NCBI GenBank assembly: GCA_032119475.1
Contig: JAUMCA010000140.1
Coordinates: forward strand, 1 to 5,870
Length of the DNA: 5,870 nt
Reading direction: 5' to 3'
Origin: F1-60-MAGs149 sp032119475
GTDB lineage: Bacteria > Actinomycetota > Thermoleophilia > Gaiellales > F1-60-MAGs149
Part shown: piece by piece, positions 5,108 through 5,870 of the stretch
Layout: every line of letters begins with the position of its first letter
Numbering within the stretch: the stretch's first letter is position 1
Program-made: the position numbers and the translations under genes
The notes under the pieces: generated by a model
Seen by the model: only the letters and a program-made list of their open reading frames with translations
What the model was told of the DNA's origin: nothing
The model's database searches: none

Positions 5108-5870
5108 TGGTCGGCGAGGGGCCGGCCGCCGTTCATGGCGGTGACGATCGCGTTGGCGACCTCGTCGCCGTAGCCCTCGTCGATCGCCGCCCGGTAGGCG
5201 GCGACGCACGCCTCCGCGATGCCGCGCGGGGTGCCGGCCTCCTCCGCGAGGCGCAGGAAGACGTCGACGTCCTTCGCCATCAGCGCGACGGACAGGCCGC
5301 CGGCCATCTCCTCGCCGGCGACGATCTTGGGGAAGCGGTTCGCGCTCGCCCATGACCCACCGCTGCCCGCGTTGATCGCGGCGAGCAGCTGCGCGGGATC
5401 GAGTCCGGCGCGCACGCCGGCGAGCATCGCCTCCCCGGTGGCCGCGAGCGTGACGGCGTTGAGCACGTTGTTGACGGCCTTCGTCGCGTGCCCGGCGCCG
5501 GGGCCGCCCATCTCGAGGATCTGCGACGCGATCGCGTCGAGCACGGGCCGCACGCGCGCGATCGGCTCGGGGTCCCCGCCGACCAGCACGACGAGTTCGC
5601 CGCGCTCGGCCGCGGCGGCACCGCCCGTGACGCCGGCGTCGACGAGGTCGACACCCGCGGCCGCGCAGGCCGCGTGGAGGCGTCGCGTCGAGGCCGGGTC
5701 CGCGGTGGTGAGGTCGACGATGCAGAGCCCGGGCGGCGCCGTGGCGAGCAGTCCGTCCGGCCCCTCCACCACCGCCTCCACCTCGCGCGACGACGGCAGG
5801 GACAGCAGCACCACGGGCTCCGCCGCGAGCTCCGCGATCGCCGCAACCGCCGTCGCGCCCGTCGCGGCCG
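5101..5870 (-). CDS. NAD(P)-dependent oxidoreductase, 3-hydroxyisobutyrate dehydrogenase family (N-terminus outside window)
   Basis: The frame is open to the right edge and stops at TAA (5103-5101), giving 255 residues. The N-terminal nucleotide-binding GxGxxG strand, perhaps 35-45 residues, lies beyond the window; the GTG at 5814 is internal (PVVLLSLPSS). Visible signatures are VVLLSLPSSREVEAVV (the 'D-V-V-x-x-x-L-P' strand), substrate-loop VDAGVTGGAAAAERGELVVLVGG, the catalytic lysine in GAGHATKAVNN (codon 5481-5479), and LMAKDVDVFLRLAEEAG. The family reversibly oxidises beta-hydroxyacids such as 3-hydroxyisobutyrate, or reduces tartronate semialdehyde. The exact substrate is unresolved. 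The usual D-A-P-V-S-G-G is here D-A-G-V-T-G-G, a modest departure that may mark a subfamily. It converges on the hydantoinase gene across the shared hairpin. A link to methylmalonate-semialdehyde or malonate-semialdehyde handling after pyrimidine ring opening is possible but inferred only from position. Confidence 0.88.
   Translation of the reverse strand, partial: AATGATAVAAIAELAAEPVVLLSLPSSREVEAVVEGPDGLLATAPPGLCIVDLTTADPASTRRLHAACAAAGVDLVDAGVTGGAAAAERGELVVLVGGDPEPIARVRPVLDAIASQILEMGGPGAGHATKAVNNVLNAVTLAATGEAMLAGVRAGLDPAQLLAAINAGSGGSWASANRFPKIVAGEEMAGGLSVALMAKDVDVFLRLAEEAGTPRGIAEACVAAYRAAIDEGYGDEVANAIVTAMNGGRPLADHP

Noticed and set aside
5107..5355. Short plus-strand frame opposite the dehydrogenase gene
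   Set aside because: It overlaps conserved dehydrogenase coding sequence and its translation has no recognisable motif.

Overview
The window is very GC-rich, with strong G/C bias at third codon positions, short intergenic gaps and frequent GTG starts. It reads as an actinobacterial chromosome. Solirubrobacterales/Thermoleophilia-like is my guess from style only; there is no phylogenetic marker here. No tRNA, rRNA, CRISPR array, insertion sequence or phage gene was seen.

Layout, left to right. (1) 1-912, + strand: the C-terminal part of an N-methylhydantoinase B (HyuB) gene whose start lies outside the window. (2) 913-1124: a non-coding gap with a perfect 36-bp palindrome at 1053-1088. (3) 1125-1511, +: a DUF1801-family protein that looks leaderless. 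(4) 1603-2016, +: a small universal-stress-protein-like Rossmann-type protein with a good Shine-Dalgarno site. (5) 2018-2656 and 2679-3554, both -: a flavin reductase-like FMN-binding protein downstream of an EamA/DMT-type ten-helix transporter, probably one transcript. The flavin reductase converges on gene 4 with one base between the stop codons. (6) 3555-3660: a divergent promoter region. (7) 3661-5055, +: a complete D-hydantoinase/dihydropyrimidinase with all metal ligands present. (8) 5064-5107: a strong hairpin between convergent genes. (9) 5101-5870, -: most of a 3-hydroxyisobutyrate dehydrogenase-family NAD(P)-dependent oxidoreductase, cut at its N-terminus by the window edge.

How the genes may work together: the two clear catabolic enzymes, HyuB and the D-hydantoinase, belong to unrelated families that both act on cyclic-amide (hydantoin, dihydropyrimidine, lactam-like) compounds. 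With the EamA exporter/importer, the flavin reductase and the semialdehyde/hydroxyacid dehydrogenase, the region looks like a catabolic neighbourhood for cyclic ureides or pyrimidine-type compounds. Thymine breakdown, for example, passes through dihydrothymine to methylmalonate semialdehyde, which belongs to the chemistry of the last gene's family. That pathway is inferred from gene proximity; the genes lie on both strands and are not one operon.

No clearly new system was found. The most unusual elements are non-coding: the 36-bp palindrome just upstream of the DUF1801 gene, the hairpin built into the stop codon of the last gene, and two likely leaderless GTG starts.
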